NCBI GenBank assembly: GCA_965227695.1
Contig: OZ245760.1
Coordinates: 124,001 to 188,000 of the forward strand
Direction of reading: 5' to 3'
Source of the DNA: UBA1858 sp965227695
GTDB taxonomy: Bacteria > Pseudomonadota > Gammaproteobacteria > UBA4575
Length of the DNA stretch: 64,000 nt
Below are positions 8,102 through 16,913 of this stretch, one piece after another (the stretch's first letter is position 1; each line of letters starts with the position of its first letter). Below the pieces are notes generated by a model. It had not been told where the DNA came from. It did no database searches and was given only the letters and a program-made list of their open reading frames with translations. Made by a program: the position numbers and the translations under genes.

Positions 8102-9889
8102 TCACTGCTGGGCACTTTTCTGCTGTAAGGCCCAGAGCTGAGAGTATAACCCATTACTGGCAAGGAGGCATTCATGAGTCCCCTGCTCAATAATTTTGCC
8201 TGAGTCCATTACGTAAATTTTATCCGCATCGACGATAGTGGATAAGCGATGCGCGATCATCAAAGATGTTACCTTTGTGGTCGCTTTTTGTATGGCTTTC
8301 ATGACAGCAATTTCAGTGTGGCTGTCCAGACTTGAAGTGGCTTCATCAAACACCATGATTGCCGGTTTCTTGAGAATTGCTCTGGCGATAGCCACCCGCT
8401 GTATCTCGCCTCCTGATAATTTCAGACCGCGTTCACCAACCACTGTATCGAGGCCCTCGGGCAACCGCGAAATTAATGCATCAAGATTTGCCAGAGATAT
8501 CGCCTGACCGATTTCTTCTTCGCTGGCCTGCGGATTTCCATACTGCACGTTATAACGAATACTCTCGTTAAACAGTACCGTATCCTGCGGTACCATACTT
8601 ATATGCTGGCGCAGACTATCCTGCGTACACTTTGTTATGTTCTGGTGATCAATATATATTGACCCCTCGGTAACATCATAAAACCTGAATAACAGGCGCG
8701 CCAGTGTCGATTTACCAGAGCCGGAAGGCCCCACTATCGCGACTTTTTGACCTGGCAAAATTTGCAGATTAATATCCTCAAGTATTTTGCGTTCAGGGGT
8801 ATAACTAAAGCTCACGTGTACAAATTTGATCGCACCTTGCGCAACATTTAGCGCTTGCGCATGAATATTATCTTCCACCTCCGGGGTCTGTTTTAATAAA
8901 GTCGCCAGCAGATCCATATCTGCGAGCGAATAAGTAATCTGCCGATAGACAATCCCCAACATATTCATGGGTACGAATAACTGTAACATCAGCGCGTTTA
9001 CCAGCACCAAATCCCCGATAGTCATTTCACCGGCAACCACACCCTGGGCAGCAAATATCATGATACCAGTCACACCTAGCGCGATAATGACTGCCTGGCC
9101 AAAATTGAGCAGTGACATTGTATAAGTGCTTTTGATGGACGCCTGTTCCCACTGATTCAGTGTACTGCTATAACGCTCGACTTCCAGTTTTTCATTGTTA
9201 AAGTATTTGACCGTTTCATAATTAAGCAGACTATCGACCGCCTGTGAATGTGCCGCAGAGTCAAGCTTATTTGCCAGATGCCGGTAATGCATGCGCCAAT
9301 TAGTGAACATAATCGTAAAGATCACATATATCACGACAGTAATCAGGGTGATTAAAGTAAACTGAGGCCTGTAGGAAGAAAACAAAATACCTGTGACCAG
9401 TAATACCTCAAACACCGTTGGGATGACTACAAATACAAAGTAATTAGATAACGAACTTAAACTCTGGGTGCCGCGCTCCAAATCCCGGGTTACCGAACCT
9501 GTACGGCGATCCAAATGATAACGCAGTGACAATTGATGCAAATGCCACAGAACTTCCGAGGATAAACGACGCACGGCATGAAACCGTGCGCGGGCAAACA
9601 AAACGTCCCGAAGCTCGTTGAACAGTCCGGTTGATAGACGCAACGCACCATAACCAAGCAGGAGTGCAATAGGTAATTGAAGGGCAATTTTTTCAACATC
9701 CAGGGAATCCACAACATGCTTCAACACCACGGGCACACTTACCGTGGCCACCTTCGCGACCATCAGGCTAACTAGCGCGAGGAGAATGCGCCCCCGGTAT
9801 TCCCACAGATAGGGAAATAGCCGACGCAAATTTTGCCAGTCGGTCCGGGCAGTATGCGGCTCTTCAATCCTTGGATGGATTCCTCTCAT
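8102..9889 (-). CDS. Atm1/HMT1-type ABC exporter (fused membrane and ATPase domains)
   Basis: A 595-residue half-transporter. The six-helix membrane domain spans about residues 30-325; the ATPase domain has Walker A at 387-394 (GPSGSGKS), signature LSGGEIQRVAIARA and Walker B IMVFDEATSS. The stretch NYETVKYFNNE is a hallmark of the Atm1/AtmA subgroup, which exports glutathione-bound sulfur, Fe-S precursors or metal-glutathione complexes. The start ATG has an AAGGA Shine-Dalgarno. The gene is followed by the S24-like gene with at most a short gap. A lipid-A/MsbA-like role is less likely given the subgroup motif. Confidence 0.9.
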   Translation of the reverse strand: MRGIHPRIEEPHTARTDWQNLRRLFPYLWEYRGRILLALVSLMVAKVATVSVPVVLKHVVDSLDVEKIALQLPIALLLGYGALRLSTGLFNELRDVLFARARFHAVRRLSSEVLWHLHQLSLRYHLDRRTGSVTRDLERGTQSLSSLSNYFVFVVIPTVFEVLLVTGILFSSYRPQFTLITLITVVIYVIFTIMFTNWRMHYRHLANKLDSAAHSQAVDSLLNYETVKYFNNEKLEVERYSSTLNQWEQASIKSTYTMSLLNFGQAVIIALGVTGIMIFAAQGVVAGEMTIGDLVLVNALMLQLFVPMNMLGIVYRQITYSLADMDLLATLLKQTPEVEDNIHAQALNVAQGAIKFVHVSFSYTPERKILEDINLQILPGQKVAIVGPSGSGKSTLARLLFRFYDVTEGSIYIDHQNITKCTQDSLRQHISMVPQDTVLFNESIRYNVQYGNPQASEEEIGQAISLANLDALISRLPEGLDTVVGERGLKLSGGEIQRVAIARAILKKPAIMVFDEATSSLDSHTEIAVMKAIQKATTKVTSLMIAHRLSTIVDADKIYVMDSGKIIEQGTHECLLASNGLYSQLWALQQKSAQQ

Positions 9890-10057
9890 ATTGTCCTTTT
9901 TTCATCAATCATAGCGATTAAATTATGCCCGCTGGTTAATAAAAATTTTCTATTGGCCTTGGGCCTGTCTGATTGTGATGCTTGCATGGGTGGTGACTCA
10001 ATATGTAAGTCCGCGATAGTACACAGCATTTTTATCACCGGCGCACTGCTGCACAGG

Positions 10058-10066
10058 TTATCCACA
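10058..10066 (+). promoter_or_regulatory. DnaA box upstream of nrdA
   Basis: TTATCCACA is a perfect DnaA box. A second copy with one mismatch, CTATCCACA, lies at 10081-10089. E. coli nrdAB is controlled by DnaA boxes in its promoter, so replication-coupled control of this nrdAB is a reasonable inference. The rest of 9890-10057 shows nothing else that I can identify. Confidence 0.6.
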
Positions 10067-10087
10067 GCTTAATGACAACTCTATCCA

Positions 10088-10129
10088 CAATATATTGGGG
10101 TTGACTGGTTATCCCACCTCAACTTATAG
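10088..10129 (+). promoter_or_regulatory. Paired NrdR boxes over the nrdA promoter
   Basis: Core CAATATATTG (10088-10097, perfect match to CWATATATWG) and core CAACTTATAG (10120-10129, two mismatches) start exactly 32 bp apart, about three helical turns, the spacing typical of NrdR box pairs. A promoter-like TTGACT (10101-10106) and TATAGT (10125-10130), 18 bp apart, lie between and over the second box, so binding would block RNA polymerase. NrdR is a dNTP/ATP-sensing repressor of ribonucleotide reductase genes. Confidence 0.75.
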
Positions 10130-10215
10130 TGTTGATCGATTGGCCGGGGACCAAAAGACACGCGCCAATAAGTACAAAATTCCACGAATAATCATAAAGT
10201 TCCAAGAGAATCTTA

Positions 10216-13116
10216 ATGCAACCTGATAATACAATAACAACATATGAAAATGGCCGCTCACATACCGCGGCAGATGCTCCGTCTGACTCTCCAAGTGAAC
10301 TGGAACTGCAGTCGACCGCACCTGGCCACTATCGTGTGATTCGTCGCAATGGCAAAGTCACCAACTTTGACCGTAACAAAATCACGATTGCTGTCACCAA
10401 GGCATTTCTGGCCGTGGAAGGGGGAGAAGCAGCAGCCTCTACGCGTGTACATGATACTGTTGCTCAATTATCAGCACATATTGAGCAAGCTCTGACCCGT
10501 AACCGTCCCGATGGCGGCACATTCCATATAGAGGACGTGCAGGATCAGGTCGAGCTTGCCTTAATGCGTGGTGGACATCATAAAGTCGCCCGTGCCTACG
10601 TGCTTTACCGCGAACGACGCGCTCAGGAACGCGCTGAAAAACAGCAGCCTTCCGTTAACCCCGATCATGCCAAACTCAATGTTACCGATGCACACGGGCG
10701 CAAGAAACCGATCGACATAGACAGGCTCACGGCCGTCGTGAACAGTGCATGTGAAGAACTCAGCAGCGTCGAATCCCAGCCCATCATCGATGAAACATTA
10801 AGGAACCTATACGATGGCGTGCCTGAAAGTGACGTCGCCACGGCTGTCACCATGAGTGCACGTACACTGATTGAGAGAGAGCCTAACTATACCTATGTCG
10901 CAGCACGCCTGCTGCTGGATAATCTTCGCTGTGAAGCCCTCAGCTACTTAAATGGTAAACCCAGCAAGGCAACCCAGGAGGAAATGTCTGGCCAGTATGC
11001 TGATTATTTTGAGAACTACATACATGAAGCTGCGCGCCTTGAACTCATTGACCCAAAACTGGCCATGGACTATGACCTGAAAATTCTGGGCGAAGCACTT
11101 GAACCGGCCCGTGATTATCAGTTCACATATCTTGGCTTGCAAACATTATATGACCGCTATTTTATCCACACAGACGGAACGCGAATTGAGCTGCCTCAGG
11201 CTTTCTTTATGCGCGTTGCAATGGGGCTGGCCGTGAATGAAATCGAACGCGAAAAACGCACGATTGAGTTTTATCGTTTGCTGTCTTCTTTTGACTTCAT
11301 GAGTTCTACGCCGACTTTATTCAATTCAGGCACGCTTCGCCCCCAGCTGTCATCCTGTTATCTCACTACAGTTCCAGACGATCTACATGGTATTTTTGAC
11401 GCGATTAAAGATGATGCCATGTTATCGAAGTTTGCCGGCGGACTGGGGAATGACTGGACCCGTGTCCGTTCCATGGGATCCCATATCAAGGGTACCAATG
11501 GCAAATCGCAGGGTGTTGTTCCGTTTCTAAAAGTCGCTAACGATACTGCTGTCGCCGTTAACCAGGGCGGAAAGCGCAAAGGCGCCATGTGCGCATATCT
11601 GGAGACCTGGCATCTCGATATTGAAGAATTTCTCGATCTGCGCAAAAACACAGGTGACGATCGTCGCCGGACACATGACATGAATACGGCTAACTGGATT
11701 CCTGATTTATTCATGAAACGTGTAAGCGAGCAGCAAAACTGGACTTTATTCTCACCTGACGATACTCCAGATCTCCACGATCTGTATGGCGCCGATTTCG
11801 AGGCACGCTACTGCCATTATGAACAACTTGCCGAGCAGGGTGAGATCAAAAACTACAAGCGTATAGCTGCGACTGATCTATGGCGCAAGATGCTTGGCAT
11901 GCTCTATGAAACCGGGCACCCATGGATGACTTTCAAGGATCCGTGCAATATTCGATCTCCGCAAGGCCACGTCGGGACTGTGCATTCATCCAATTTGTGC
12001 ACTGAAATTACTCTTAACACCTCAGATGATGAAATTGCAGTATGCAATCTCGGGTCGGTCAACCTTGCTGCCCATATCACTAATGGTCAACTCGATCGCA
12101 ACAAGCTTGAAAAGACCATCAATACGGCAATTCGCATGCTTGACAACGTGATTGACTATAATTACTACAGCGTTAACAAAGCCCGCACCTCAAATTTGCG
12201 TCATCGTCCAATCGGTCTTGGGCTGATGGGCTTTCAGGATGCGTTATATAAACTGCGTATCCCCTATGCCAGCGAACAGGCTGTTGAGTTTGCAGACAAT
12301 TCCATGGAAATGATCAGCTACTACGCCATCCAGGCCTCAACCGACCTGGCAGCAGAGCGTGGAACTTACCTGTCTTACGAAGGTTCATTATGGTCTCAGG
12401 GCATTTTACCAATAGACTCTATTGCGCTACTTGAAAAACAGCGCGGCGGGTTTATGAACATGGATCGCTCAAGCACTCTTGACTGGGATGCATTGCGTGC
12501 ACGCGTTAAAGCCGTCGGCATGCGCAATTCAAACACTATGGCGATTGCACCTACAGCAACGATATCCAACATATGTGGAATTACCCAAAGTATTGAGCCG
12601 ACCTATCAGAACCTGTTTGTTAAGTCGAATCTGTCTGGAGAGTTCACCGTTTCAAATCCTTTCCTGATCTCCGACCTGAAGCGTCTTAACCTTTGGGACA
12701 ACGTCATGATTAATGACCTTAAATATTATGATGGTAGCGTGCAAAACATTGACCGGATTCCTGAAGATGTGAAAAGCATTTATAGAACCGCTTTTGAAAT
12801 TGATCCACGCTGGCTCATCGAAGCGGCGTCGCGCCGACAGAAATGGATAGACCAGGCCCAGTCGCTGAATTTATACATGTCTGAACCTTCTGGCCAGAAA
12901 ATGGATAACCTGTACAAACTAGCGTGGGTGCGGGGCCTGAAAACCACGTACTACTTGCGCTCGGTCGGTGCAACTCATGTAGAAAAAAGCACCATGGAAA
13001 ATCATCAGCAAGGCAAGCTTAATGCGGTGCAACAATCTGATGTAACTCAAACCAATGGAAGCGCAGCACCAAGTGCATGCTCGTTGCTTGAGCCTGATTG
13101 TGAGGCTTGTCAGTAA
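10216..13116 (+). CDS. nrdA: Class Ia ribonucleotide reductase, large (alpha) subunit
   Basis: Reduces ribonucleoside diphosphates to deoxy forms together with NrdB. At 966 residues it is about 200 longer than E. coli NrdA, because it has two N-terminal ATP-cone domains (about 38-130, starting YRVIRRNGKVTNFDRNKI, and about 150-240, starting KLNVTDAHGRKKPIDIDRL). Pseudomonas NrdA has the same layout. The catalytic core shows the redox Cys in LSSCYL, the radical-site motif NLCTEI, the partner Cys in IAVCNLGS, and the C-terminal thioredoxin-accessible pair in CEACQ. It is preceded by NrdR and DnaA boxes and followed 138 bp later by nrdB. Confidence 0.97.
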   Translation: MQPDNTITTYENGRSHTAADAPSDSPSELELQSTAPGHYRVIRRNGKVTNFDRNKITIAVTKAFLAVEGGEAAASTRVHDTVAQLSAHIEQALTRNRPDGGTFHIEDVQDQVELALMRGGHHKVARAYVLYRERRAQERAEKQQPSVNPDHAKLNVTDAHGRKKPIDIDRLTAVVNSACEELSSVESQPIIDETLRNLYDGVPESDVATAVTMSARTLIEREPNYTYVAARLLLDNLRCEALSYLNGKPSKATQEEMSGQYADYFENYIHEAARLELIDPKLAMDYDLKILGEALEPARDYQFTYLGLQTLYDRYFIHTDGTRIELPQAFFMRVAMGLAVNEIEREKRTIEFYRLLSSFDFMSSTPTLFNSGTLRPQLSSCYLTTVPDDLHGIFDAIKDDAMLSKFAGGLGNDWTRVRSMGSHIKGTNGKSQGVVPFLKVANDTAVAVNQGGKRKGAMCAYLETWHLDIEEFLDLRKNTGDDRRRTHDMNTANWIPDLFMKRVSEQQNWTLFSPDDTPDLHDLYGADFEARYCHYEQLAEQGEIKNYKRIAATDLWRKMLGMLYETGHPWMTFKDPCNIRSPQGHVGTVHSSNLCTEITLNTSDDEIAVCNLGSVNLAAHITNGQLDRNKLEKTINTAIRMLDNVIDYNYYSVNKARTSNLRHRPIGLGLMGFQDALYKLRIPYASEQAVEFADNSMEMISYYAIQASTDLAAERGTYLSYEGSLWSQGILPIDSIALLEKQRGGFMNMDRSSTLDWDALRARVKAVGMRNSNTMAIAPTATISNICGITQSIEPTYQNLFVKSNLSGEFTVSNPFLISDLKRLNLWDNVMINDLKYYDGSVQNIDRIPEDVKSIYRTAFEIDPRWLIEAASRRQKWIDQAQSLNLYMSEPSGQKMDNLYKLAWVRGLKTTYYLRSVGATHVEKSTMENHQQGKLNAVQQSDVTQTNGSAAPSACSLLEPDCEACQ

Positions 13117-13179
13117 ATTTTTTATACATACAACTAGAGGAGAAGGGCTGTTATTCGCGGTCCTGTCAGCCGGAGATAA

Positions 13180-13213
13180 CACTGTTGTACCGGGAGTTTA
13201 GGTGTCAACAGTG
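13180..13213 (+). repeat. Hairpin in the nrdA-nrdB intergenic region
   Basis: CACTGTTG (13180-13187) and CAACAGTG (13206-13213) pair perfectly around an 18-nt loop. No T-tract follows, so it is not a standard terminator; it may tune or protect the nrdA/nrdB message. Two near-identical purine-rich AGAGGAG sequences flank it, about 13134 and 13238; the second serves nrdB. Confidence 0.35.
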
Positions 13214-13254
13214 CTGTCTTCCGCCTCCATAACCAATAGAGGAGAATCATTAAT

Positions 13255-14475
13255 ATGTTCAATTGGGACGACCCGTTAGCCGATGCCAATTCGTCAGGGC
13301 AACAAAATCCTGCTGCCAATATGCCAACAAAATTCAGTGCCACAGACTCACCTGCTATGGGTACAGATACACCTGTAGCCCAAACCGCCTCTCCACAAAC
13401 CATGCCTGTCACAAACGAATCTGCCGGTGCCACCGGACTTGAAGATATAGAGATGGGCGCTGCGCGCATTCGCGTTGATGATAAAAAAATTATCAATTGC
13501 CGTGCAGACCTGAACCAGCTCGTTCCTTTCAAGTATGACTGGGCATGGCAAAAATACCTGGATGGCTGCGCCAATCACTGGATGCCTCAGGAAATCAATA
13601 TGACTCAGGATATCGCGCTCTGGAAAAGCACTGATGGCTTAACAGAGGATGAGCGGACGGTAATCAAGCGCAATTTGGGTTTCTTCTCAACAGCAGATTC
13701 CCTTGTTGCCAATAATCTCGTGTTGGCCGTCTACAAACACATCACCAATCCAGAATGCCGTCAGTATTTATTACGCCAGGCATTCGAAGAGGCTTTACAT
13801 ACTCATGCGTACCAGTATTGTATTGAATCACTTGGCCTGGATGAAGGTGAAGTTTTCAACATGTACCGTGAAGTCCCGGCAGTCGCCAAAAAGGCTGAGT
13901 GGGCACTTCCGTTTACACAAAGTCTGGGAGACCCTCACTTTGCAACAGGCACCCCTGATATGGACCAGCGTCTTCTTCGCGACCTGATTGCATTCTATGT
14001 AGTTTTTGAAGGCATTTTCTTCTATGTGGGTTTTGTGCAAATACTGTCTATGGGGCGGCGCAATAAAATGACAGGCGTGGCCGAGCAGTTTCAGTATATT
14101 TTACGGGACGAGTCAATGCATATGAACTTCGGCATTGACGTCATTAATCAAATTAAACTTGAAAACCCGCACTTGTGGAACAGCAGTTTTCAGCAGGAAA
14201 TGGTCAAGCTGATCACTGAAGCTGTGGAGCTTGAAATTCAATATGCACAAGATACCATGCCTCGTGGCATTCTTGGTCTAAACGCTAACATGTTTGCAGA
14301 ATACCTGCACTTCATTGCTAACCGTCGCTGTGCGCAAATTGGTTTGCCGGAGCAGTATCCAGGGGCAACAAATCCTTTCCCGTGGATGTCGGAAGTTCTG
14401 GATCTGAAGAAAGAGAAAAATTTCTTTGAAACACGTGTTACTGAATATCAAACAGGCGGTGCACTCGTCTGGTAA
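13255..14475 (+). CDS. nrdB: Class Ia ribonucleotide reductase, small (beta) subunit
   Basis: Houses the diiron-tyrosyl radical cofactor. Ligands by alignment to E. coli NrdB are D148 (FSTADSL), E179 and H182 with radical Y186 (FEEALHTHAYQY), a later Glu in VFEGIFFY, and Glu/His in RDESMHMNFG; all are present, so a standard Fe2-Y enzyme is expected. It ends in EYQTGGALVW. The first roughly 65 residues form a Ser/Thr/Pro/Ala-rich extension not needed for the fold. A GAGGAG Shine-Dalgarno precedes the ATG. It forms an operon with nrdA and ends at a strong terminator. Confidence 0.97.
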   Translation: MFNWDDPLADANSSGQQNPAANMPTKFSATDSPAMGTDTPVAQTASPQTMPVTNESAGATGLEDIEMGAARIRVDDKKIINCRADLNQLVPFKYDWAWQKYLDGCANHWMPQEINMTQDIALWKSTDGLTEDERTVIKRNLGFFSTADSLVANNLVLAVYKHITNPECRQYLLRQAFEEALHTHAYQYCIESLGLDEGEVFNMYREVPAVAKKAEWALPFTQSLGDPHFATGTPDMDQRLLRDLIAFYVVFEGIFFYVGFVQILSMGRRNKMTGVAEQFQYILRDESMHMNFGIDVINQIKLENPHLWNSSFQQEMVKLITEAVELEIQYAQDTMPRGILGLNANMFAEYLHFIANRRCAQIGLPEQYPGATNPFPWMSEVLDLKKEKNFFETRVTEYQTGGALVW

Positions 14476-14534
14476 CCAAGTGCAGCGGTAGCCTGTGTCT
14501 CCGGGTTATGGGGCCACCGCACGGTGGTAAAGTT

Positions 14535-14562
14535 AGGCGGCAAACCTTTTGCCGCCTTTTTT
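14535..14562 (+). terminator. Rho-independent terminator of nrdAB
   Basis: A 10-bp perfect stem (AGGCGGCAAA with TTTGCCGCCT) closes a 3-nt loop and runs into six T residues. It lies 60 bp after the nrdB stop. Confidence 0.92.
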
Positions 14563-14576
14563 ATTATTTCAATGTG

Positions 14577-15005
14577 CTATTCAACGGTAATAGTAATTTT
14601 CTCGGAGATTACAGGTTTGTCGTGCGGAATATGATTATGATCACCGAGCAGCAACTGTAACGTATGTTGTCCGGGCTCAAGTGTAAGCACGGTTTCTGTT
14701 TGCCCCCCACCAAAATGTTTTATATTTTCATTCGCGGGTAACGGTTTTGATAAATCGGGAAGCGTTTCAAGATTAATCAATATGTGATGATGCCCGGTAT
14801 GTTCACGATCTGTACCTGCCGGGGCAACACCCATCCCCGTTAACCCAAATTTTACAGTAAAAGTTGCAGGGACAGTCGCACCATCCGCAGGTTCAATGAA
14901 ATAGACCTTAGCTCCTTCAGGGGCTTTTGAATAATTTAGCGACTCAGAGTAGGTTACATTGATTAAACCACTGAACATGAGTATACATAAAAAAAGTCGG
15001 GACAT
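14577..15005 (-). CDS. DUF4399 periplasmic protein
   Basis: A 142-residue exported protein with a signal peptide (MSRLFLCILMFSGLINVTYS, cleavage near 20). The mature part has the DUF4399 features VYFIEPADGATVPATFTVKFGL, the His-rich HTGHHHILI and GDHNHIPHD. The repeated histidines could bind a metal, but no function is established for this family. It is monocistronic and convergent with nrdB. Confidence 0.8.
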   Translation of the reverse strand: MSRLFLCILMFSGLINVTYSESLNYSKAPEGAKVYFIEPADGATVPATFTVKFGLTGMGVAPAGTDREHTGHHHILINLETLPDLSKPLPANENIKHFGGGQTETVLTLEPGQHTLQLLLGDHNHIPHDKPVISEKITITVE

Positions 15006-15316
15006 AATGATTCCTTATGATATTAATAGCAAATCTTCATCAGCCTAGGTGGCGATAATAGCCACAAAAATCTACAGGATTAACACTGATTCTTTATTTA
15101 ACACTAAGACCCGTTAAACGATATAACATTCAATCAAATAAATCCATATCATGCCGCCGCCCTGTCATTTTATGTTTTAGGATAGGACCGCTTGCACATG
15201 TACCGCATTTGTTATTTGTTTTATCTCACCGGCGCGTTTTCCCGTGATGAAGAACATGACTCAAGCGGCAAAATAAATTACATACTGTTGTTTAATTTAA
15301 ATCATACAAAAACAAA
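15006..15316. other. Intergenic region without recognisable feature
   Basis: An AT-rich 311-bp stretch between two divergent genes, holding their promoters. I see no clear operator palindrome, RNA gene or open frame in it. Confidence 0.4.
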
Positions 15317-15748
15317 ATGAATACCAGTATCTGGGACATATATATCAATTCATACATTGGTTCAAAAGGCTGTGTATGGGCTGGTCCAGATGCCGTTAGT
15401 CTTCCGCTGACTACGCCAGTTCATATAATCACCGCATGGAATCCTTATGAAAAAATTCTTTCACTTTCACAAAATACTAAACGCAATCGCGACTTACTGG
15501 ATATGCTGAATCAATATAATATAGAAGTACTCGATGTCGTAGGTTATTCGCCAGGTGAAAAATGGAAAGAAGAGAGTTTTGCCGTTTCCGGTCTCAGTCG
15601 TAATCAGGCATGTCAAATAGCTATTAGATATGGACAACGGGGGATTTTTGAAATTCTTGAAGACATCCTGCTTGTTATAGAAGTCAATTCTCAAAAAATA
15701 AGACGAAGTCGACCTAGAATTATCAGGAATAAGTGTTACCATGTATGA
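15317..15748 (+). CDS. DUF3293 protein
   Basis: A 143-residue cytoplasmic protein matching the DUF3293 pattern: HIITAWNPYEKILS, then N-x-x-R-N-x-x-L (KRNRDLLDML), then GEKWKEESFAVSGL and a glutamine-containing YGQRGIFEI. The C-terminal about 20 residues are basic. The function of the family is unknown. It lies 24 bp upstream of a cupin gene and may be co-transcribed with it. Confidence 0.75.
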   Translation: MNTSIWDIYINSYIGSKGCVWAGPDAVSLPLTTPVHIITAWNPYEKILSLSQNTKRNRDLLDMLNQYNIEVLDVVGYSPGEKWKEESFAVSGLSRNQACQIAIRYGQRGIFEILEDILLVIEVNSQKIRRSRPRIIRNKCYHV

Positions 15749-15772
15749 ACAGCAAATCACTGAGTCTACCTT

Positions 15773-16111
15773 ATGAGCAAGCATATTAAATCTTCTCTTT
15801 CTACAACTGAGTACGAACCATTCATGGTCGGCGACAAGCAGGCAGGCGAAGTGCATTGGCTAACAACACAAAACTCCAGTGGCGCACCGACATACTCGGG
15901 TTTATGGCGTTGTGAACCGATGACTTTTGAGTACGAATTTCCTGGCGACGAAATATTTCATATTATCGAAGGCACGCTGAAAATAGATCTTGAGGATGGC
16001 AGCAGCGTGACCGTCAGCGAGGGCGATATTATTTCGTTTGACAAAGGCGTCAAGTCGACATGGACAGTACAGAGCTCATTCAAGAAATTTTTTGTGATTT
16101 CAAACTGTTAA
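15773..16111 (+). CDS. Cupin protein (DUF861/EutQ-like)
   Basis: A 112-residue single-domain cupin. It has the DUF861 markers SGLWRCEPMTFEYEFPGDE, FHIIEGTLKI and the second-motif GDIISFDKGVKSTW. The usual metal-binding His cluster is reduced, as in many DUF861 proteins, so enzymatic activity is uncertain. It has no signal peptide. Confidence 0.85.
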   Translation: MSKHIKSSLSTTEYEPFMVGDKQAGEVHWLTTQNSSGAPTYSGLWRCEPMTFEYEFPGDEIFHIIEGTLKIDLEDGSSVTVSEGDIISFDKGVKSTWTVQSSFKKFFVISNC

Positions 16112-16294
16112 GACAGCTTAAGTCTTCTTTGCTGAGACATGTGTATTCATCGCATATAGAGTGAGTAATGGAAAAGATAATATTGAATCCATAAATAGGG
16201 ATGTCAGCAAATACCATGGTCATGTATTAAAGCATTTATACTGATTTATAATTTATTGGCCACTATTGAAATAAAACAGACTCATACATTATTG

Positions 16295-16903
16295 TTATAG
16301 TTGATTCCACTTCTTCTTACGCTGCCAGGGAATTCTGGTTAGAACAATTCCGAAAATCATACTGACAACCACTACGATTGCGCCTCGCGTAAACCATTCC
16401 CGATCTTTCATCGGTGATTTTAGCACTTCACTCTCAGCGGCCAACTTGTCAAATCGCTGTTTCTCCAGGGCCAGCTGAGACTTGAGGCGATCATTTTCTC
16501 TTTGTAGTTCCAGTGGACGTTGTGCAATTTCCTTAAGTTGCTGTATTTCTTTTTGCATTGCCGCCTTCTCTTGTGCGACAGCCTGATCAAATTTTGTTTT
16601 AAGCGTTTCAAACCGTTTTTCAAGTTTCGCCAAGCGCTCCCGGCCTGACGGCTCATTCATTAGATAACGTGATAGCACCCACCCTTCTCTGCCATTTTGC
16701 ATTCGCACCCGGCTATAGCCTTCACTTTCCTCTAATACCTGCAATGGCGTACCACTTTTTATCTGACGAATTATTTCATGCTTGGTACTTTGACCCGTTC
16801 GCAGCATGATTTCAAATTCATCAGTGACATATTTTGTTTCTGAGGATGCCACCTGGCTTGCGACAAGCAAACCAATAGCAAAACATTGTTTAACTAACTT
16901 CAT
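16295..16903 (-). CDS. TIGR04211-type SH3 domain / coiled-coil membrane protein (YgiM-like)
   Basis: About 202 residues from the chosen ATG at 16903, which starts a good signal peptide (MKLVKQCFAIGLLVASQVASS); an upstream ATG at 16945 would overlap the preceding gene. A bacterial SH3 domain covers about 20-85 (VTDEFEIMLRTGQSTKHEII, GREGWVLSRYL), followed by a long coiled coil (about 90-165) and a C-terminal transmembrane helix (WFTRGAIVVVVSMIFGIVLT) with a basic tail. This is the YgiM/TIGR04211 layout; E. coli YgiM is an envelope protein of poorly known role. It follows the TraB-like gene by 10 bp. Confidence 0.85.
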   Translation of the reverse strand: MKLVKQCFAIGLLVASQVASSETKYVTDEFEIMLRTGQSTKHEIIRQIKSGTPLQVLEESEGYSRVRMQNGREGWVLSRYLMNEPSGRERLAKLEKRFETLKTKFDQAVAQEKAAMQKEIQQLKEIAQRPLELQRENDRLKSQLALEKQRFDKLAAESEVLKSPMKDREWFTRGAIVVVVSMIFGIVLTRIPWQRKKKWNQL

Positions 16904-16913
16904 CTTATTATTG

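Noticed and set aside
9833..10072. A 79-residue plus-strand frame before nrdA
   Set aside because: It overlaps the ABC exporter start and a DnaA box, and shows no protein-like pattern.
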